From NCBI RefSeq assembly GCF_014654615.1, contig NZ_BNBB01000016.1:83619-147618 (forward strand): a stretch of DNA of 64,000 bases, read 5' to 3'. The stretch is from Streptosporangium violaceochromogenes (lineage in GTDB: Bacteria > Actinomycetota > Actinomycetes > Streptosporangiales > Streptosporangiaceae). The notes under the pieces are model-generated. The model made no database searches and had not been told where the DNA came from. It worked only from the letters and a program-made list of their open reading frames with translations. Numbering within the stretch: the stretch's first letter is position 1; every line of letters starts with the position of its first letter. Positions 60,865 through 64,000 of this stretch are shown here, one piece after another. Both the position numbers and the translations under genes were made by a program.

Positions 60865-60893
60865 TTGGTGTACGGCCGGGCAGAGCGTAGGAT
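60865..60893 (+). promoter_or_regulatory. Candidate promoter of rplJ-rplL
   Basis: TTGGTG (60865-60870) and TAGGAT (60888-60893) are 17 bases apart. Transcription would start near 60900 and give a leader of about 187 bases before rplJ. Confidence 0.55.
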
Positions 60894-60899
60894 GTCAGC

Positions 60900-61050
60900 G
60901 CCGAAGACCGCCGGTCGTCGCCGTGCCTCATGGCCCGGTGACCCAAGGATCCACAGAGTGGACGGCCCGCGCAGGTGTGATGTGAGTTTTCATTTGGACT
61001 GACCTCCTCATGTGAGCCCCGCGCGCCCGCGCCGGGGCTTGTTCGCTTTT
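60900..61050 (+). ncRNA. L10 leader with terminal hairpin
   Basis: The long untranslated stretch before rplJ is expected to hold the L10(L12)4 binding leader. It ends in a strong hairpin: 61015-61020 with 61034-61039, extended by 61021-61024 with 61029-61032. A T-rich run follows (61039-61050), as for an attenuator. I did not resolve the kink-turn itself. Confidence 0.5.
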
Positions 61051-61086
61051 CGGGCCTTTGCCGGCGGCACATCTGGAAGGAGGCCC

Positions 61087-61611
61087 ATGGCGAAGTCGGA
61101 AAAGGCGACGGCCGTAGCCGAGCTGAGGAGCGGCTTCGAAGGCTCCAGCGCCGCCGTTCTGACCGAGTACCGCGGTCTCACCGTCGCTCAGCTCAAGCAG
61201 CTGCGCGTTTCCCTCGGTGAGAATGCGAAGTTCGCCGTGGTGAAGAACACGCTGACCAAGATCGCGGCCAACGAGGCCGGGATCAGCGCCCTGGACGACC
61301 TGCTCGCGGGTCCGTCGGCGATCGCGTTCGTCAAGGGCGACGTGGTCGAGGCCGCCAAGAGCCTGCGTGACTTCGCCAAGGCCAATCCCCTCCTGGTCAT
61401 CAAGGGCGGTGTCGTCGACGGCAAGTCGATGAGCCCAGACGAGATCAGCAGGCTCGCCGACCTGGAGTCGCGTGAGGTCCTGCTCGCGAAGCTGGCCGGT
61501 GCGATGAAGGGGAAGCAGGCCCACGCGGCCGCGGCCCTCAACGCGCTGCCCGTCAAGATGGCTCAGCTCGCCGAGGCTCTGCGCGCCAAGCGCGACGAGG
61601 CCGGCGAGTAA
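61087..61611 (+). CDS. rplJ: 50S ribosomal protein L10
   Basis: The 174-residue protein anchors the L7/L12 stalk. It has VLTEYRGLTVAQLKQLRVSL, FAVVKNTLTKIAAN, LAGPSAIAFVKGD and the helical C-terminus for L12 binding (MKGKQAHAAAALNALPVKMA). ATG 61087 follows AAGGAGG. It is cotranscribed with rplL 83 bases on and probably self-regulated through the leader. Confidence 0.98.
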   Translation: MAKSEKATAVAELRSGFEGSSAAVLTEYRGLTVAQLKQLRVSLGENAKFAVVKNTLTKIAANEAGISALDDLLAGPSAIAFVKGDVVEAAKSLRDFAKANPLLVIKGGVVDGKSMSPDEISRLADLESREVLLAKLAGAMKGKQAHAAAALNALPVKMAQLAEALRAKRDEAGE

Positions 61612-61694
61612 GTCCGCGCAAGCGGTCGCAGGGGATGAGCGCATACACCGCGGTCCCGATTCTTTAGTTTTTTGATTCATACGGAGGAACCACC

Positions 61695-62087
61695 ATGGCG
61701 AAGCTCAGCACCGACGAGCTGCTCGGCGCTTTCAAGGAGATGACCCTCCTTGAGCTGGCCGACTTTGTGAAGCTCTTCGAGGAGACCTTCGACGTCAAGG
61801 CCGCCGCGCCGGTGGCCGTCGCCGCGGCCCCGGCCGGCGGCGGTGCCGCCGCGGCCGAAGAGGTCGAGGAGCAGGACGAGTTCGACGTCGTCCTTGAGGC
61901 TGCCGGCGACAAGAAGATCCAGGTCATCAAGGAGATCCGCGCCCTGACGAGCCTGGGCCTGAAGGAGGCCAAGGACCTCGTGGACGGCGCTCCCAAGCCC
62001 GTCTTCGACGGCAAGGTCAACAAGGAGCAGGCGGAGAAGGCCAAGGCCGCCCTGGAGGGCGCCGGCGCCACCGTCACCGTCAAGTAA
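61695..62087 (+). CDS. rplL: 50S ribosomal protein L7/L12
   Basis: The 130-residue stalk protein recruits translation GTPases. The N-terminal dimer domain (STDELLGAFKEMTLLEL), Ala/Pro hinge (about 35-55) and C-terminal domain (EFDVVLEAAGDKKIQVIKEI, LTSLGLKEAKDLVDGAPK) are all present. ATG with GGAGG 8 bases upstream. Confidence 0.98.
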   Translation: MAKLSTDELLGAFKEMTLLELADFVKLFEETFDVKAAAPVAVAAAPAGGGAAAAEEVEEQDEFDVVLEAAGDKKIQVIKEIRALTSLGLKEAKDLVDGAPKPVFDGKVNKEQAEKAKAALEGAGATVTVK

Positions 62088-62117
62088 TTCGCTTGACCGG
62101 AAGGTTTCATCGGAAAG

Positions 62118-62151
62118 AGCGGGTCCACCAGGTGCCGGTGGCCCGCTTTTT
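62118..62151 (+). terminator. Rho-independent terminator after rplL
   Basis: AGCGGG/CCCGCT and CCACC/GGTGG form one stem with a single bulged T (62118-62147) and a 7-nt loop. Five Ts follow. The next 320 bases before 62476 show no gene. Confidence 0.9.
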
Positions 62152-62475
62152 CTGTGCCCGTTTCCATGCGTGTTTTCCGGGTTGCCTTCCATGCCCTTCT
62201 CCGCGGCGTTCTCCGGGCCCTTTTTCGGGACCGCTCCCGTATCCGCCCGCCGGTGAGCCGTATCGGGCGGGCCGGAACACGTGTTTCTCCCGGAGAAGCG
62301 GGGAACAGGCTCGTGGGTGGCCCTGTGGGACAAGTCCGGCAGAGGTCTGCAAAGCCGTTCATGGTGATCCGCTTGGCGGGTTATGATCCGGCGGTCGGGG
62401 GGGCTTAGCGGCTTGAACGGTCGGCGCCATGCGGTCACCGGTCCGCGTCGCGGCAGACCTGCGAGGAGAGAGCGC

Positions 62476-62985
62476 ATGGCGATGAACGCTGTTCGGCAGG
62501 CTCGCCCCCTGAGGATCGCCGGGTTGGTGCTCGGCATACTGGTCCTGGTGCTGTTGGGCACGGCCTGCTGGATATGCGGGGCCCTGCGGGAGGCACAGGC
62601 CGCGGCCGACGATCGAGCCGCGTCGCTGCGGGGGGCGGAGGCGCACGCGCTCGCGCTGCTCTCGGTCGGTTACCGGACGGTGGACGCCGACATCAAGCAC
62701 ATCCTGGACACCTCGACGGGGGCGGCACGTGCGGAGTACGTCAAGACCGTCAAGGCGCTGAGGAAGGCCACCGTCAAGAGCAGGGTCCTCCAGACGGGCG
62801 CGCTGCGCGCCTCGGGGATCGTCTCGCTCAAGGGGCGCACGGCGCACGTGATGGTGGTGGGGGACGCCGTGGTGCGCTGGGACCGCAGCGAGGAGTCGCC
62901 GCAGGAACGGTTTTACCGGTGGAACATGGAAGTGACCAAGGTTGGGGCGGTCTGGCTCGTGTCGAAGGCGGAGTTGGTCCTGTGA
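62476..62985 (+). CDS. Mce-associated-like membrane protein
   Basis: The 169-residue protein has one N-terminal membrane helix (LRIAGLVLGILVLVLLGTACWI) and an outer domain with RGAEAHALALLSVGYRTVDADIKHILDTSTG and a C-terminal beta part ending WLVSKAELVL. This matches the Mce-associated membrane protein pattern (VamP/Mas type), which shares a fold with NTF2-like domains. The ATG follows GAGGAGAG. The next gene is a paralogue overlapping its stop. No mce genes are in the window. Confidence 0.72.
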   Translation: MAMNAVRQARPLRIAGLVLGILVLVLLGTACWICGALREAQAAADDRAASLRGAEAHALALLSVGYRTVDADIKHILDTSTGAARAEYVKTVKALRKATVKSRVLQTGALRASGIVSLKGRTAHVMVVGDAVVRWDRSEESPQERFYRWNMEVTKVGAVWLVSKAELVL

Positions 62986-63497
62986 TGCGTGTTTCGGTGC
63001 TGCTGATCGGGGTGCTCACCGCCGTGGTGCTCTCACTGGCGGCCGCGGTGCTGGTCATGTTCGCCGATCTCAGCCGCCTGCGGGGGGACGAGGCCGCGGG
63101 GCAGGAGGCGCTCGTCACGGCCCGCTCGGTGGCCGTGGACATGCTGTCGTACGACTATCGTACGATCGAACAGGATTTCGCGAGGGCCCGGGTCTACACC
63201 ACGGGAGACCTCACCCAGTCCTACCGCAGGCTCACCGAGGCCCTGGTGCCGACGGCCAGGAAGCAGAGAACGGTGCAGCAGGCGACGGTGGCCGGGGCGG
63301 CGGTCGAGACGGCCGCCTCCGACCGGGTGGAGGTGCTGCTGTTCATGAACATGGGCGTGGTGAAGACCCTGCCGGGGGACAGGCAGCCCCGGCGGCAGGT
63401 CAGCCAGAGCCGGGCCCGTCTGGTCATGGTGAAGAAGGACTCCCATTGGCTGGTGGCGGAGCTGTCCACCCTGCTGGGAGACCCTCCGCGACCGTAG
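62985..63497 (+). CDS. Mce-associated-like membrane protein, paralogue
   Basis: The 170-residue protein repeats the layout of its neighbour: N-terminal helix (VLLIGVLTAVVLSLAAAVLVMF), then ALVTARSVAVDMLSYDYRTIEQDFARARVYTTGDL and a beta C-terminus (SRARLVMVKKDSHWLVAEL). Its ATG overlaps the preceding stop (TGATG), so the two are translated together and may form a complex. Position just upstream of rpoB is conserved housekeeping territory, so the pair may be long resident. Confidence 0.72.
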   Translation: MRVSVLLIGVLTAVVLSLAAAVLVMFADLSRLRGDEAAGQEALVTARSVAVDMLSYDYRTIEQDFARARVYTTGDLTQSYRRLTEALVPTARKQRTVQQATVAGAAVETAASDRVEVLLFMNMGVVKTLPGDRQPRRQVSQSRARLVMVKKDSHWLVAELSTLLGDPPRP

Positions 63498-63806
63498 TGG
63501 GCGCGGCGCTTCATTCAATTGTTATCAAAGTCTGTGTTTGGGGTCGGTATGGCATCGGGTAAGTCACCCATGGCAGTGTCGATCGTCGGTCGGTCATCGG
63601 CTAGCGTTCGAACCGCCGTGTGACGGAGCGTTAGCCGCATCGGGTCCCGGGTATCGTCTTGGGTCCGGTGGTGCGCGAGCGTCACGCGGAGGGCAAACTC
63701 CCAGCGTCTCGGCTGTTTCTCGGCCGAAATGTCGGCTCACGGGCTTGACGTTTTGGCTCTGACGGGCGATGCTGCGACCAACGTGGAGCGTGAAGAGAGA
63801 CTGGGC

Positions 63807-63835
63807 TGGACAGGTGTATGCCATTCGGCTACACT
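63807..63835 (+). promoter_or_regulatory. Candidate rpoB promoter
   Basis: TGGACA (63807-63812) and TACACT (63830-63835) are 17 bases apart, close to the actinobacterial housekeeping consensus. The start would be near 63842, leaving about a 100-base leader. No gene was seen in 63498-63941. Confidence 0.7.
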
Positions 63836-63941
63836 GCCCCTTTGCGCTGCCCTTTGACGACCCGCTTCTTTTGGTGCTCTGATGCATGGTCGTCTGGCGT
63901 GCGTGTAGTCAGTCCGCCGCGAGCCCTCGGAAGGACATCTG

Positions 63942-64000
63942 TTGGCAGCCTCGCGCAACGCCTCCGCCGTACCCGCTGGTCCCCGTCGTGTGTCTTTCGC
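63942..64000 (+). CDS. rpoB: RNA polymerase beta subunit, N-terminal fragment
   Basis: A TTG start preceded by GGAAGGA opens a frame that reads MAASRNASAVPAGPRRVSFA up to the window edge. This matches actinobacterial RpoB N-termini (MAASR..., then RISFAKI). The gene continues past 64000. Its place after rplJ-rplL supports the call. Confidence 0.85.
   Translation, partial: MAASRNASAVPAGPRRVSF

Noticed and set aside
1..64000. CRISPR arrays, rRNA genes, prophage or complete insertion sequences
   Set aside because: No regularly spaced repeats with spacers, rRNA signatures, integrase or transposase genes were seen.

Overview
The window is high-GC actinobacterial chromosome. It carries the conserved block tRNA-Trp, secE, nusG, rplK, rplA, (lipoprotein), rplJ, rplL, ..., rpoB at the right end and cysS-rlmB at the left. 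GTG and TTG starts are common. The mix of ECF cobalt/nickel transport, class F sortases, AfsR/LuxR-like ATPases, an IdeR-type regulator and a CHAT/TPR protein suggests a filamentous actinomycete, probably order Streptosporangiales. That placement is inference from gene content and order; no 16S gene is present.

Layout. 0.3-5.3 kb: a DUF2637-like membrane protein, cysS, rlmB, tRNA-Thr(UGU) with its own terminator, a small membrane ORF and a VOC protein. 5.3-11.3 kb: a serine hydrolase with a small partner, a regulator with an IS30-like HTH, and a TetR gene diverging from a UvrA-like ABC ATPase across a palindromic operator. 11.3-15.4 kb: a two-gene unit of a small CATASP-like protein and a TPR-CHAT peptidase-like protein (candidate conflict/immune system), then a secreted protein. 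15.6-20.3 kb: a family 2 glycosyltransferase and a cbiMN-cbiQ-cbiO cobalt/nickel ECF operon. 20.4-29.1 kb: STAS protein, SDR plus enoyl-CoA hydratase, rhomboid protease, serC, citrate synthase, pdxH, an MFS exporter and ideR. 29.2-33.5 kb: a PAS-GAF-PP2C-HATPase phosphatase, small membrane and lipoprotein genes, and an acyl-CoA dehydrogenase with a palindromic operator.

33.7-45.2 kb is an envelope region. Two separate pairs of surface protein and class F sortase flank an L,D-transpeptidase lipoprotein, two tandem glycerophosphodiester phosphodiesterase paralogues and a methyltransferase. The two surface proteins share a C-terminal TPxGGAxTG motif before a membrane anchor. 45.3-56.6 kb: thiolase, a newly noticed small basic ORF, a methyltransferase, three tandem STAND ATPases that stop where a LuxR HTH would normally begin, adenosine deaminase and an aspartate-type aminotransferase.

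56.8-64 kb is the transcription/translation block. Two departures stand out. A structured element resembling the right end (omega RNA scaffold) of IS200/IS605 transposons sits between secE and nusG with no tnpB. Two Mce-associated-like membrane proteins sit between rplL and rpoB. Terminators, an L10 leader and candidate promoters are visible. No CRISPR array, rRNA gene or intact insertion sequence was seen.
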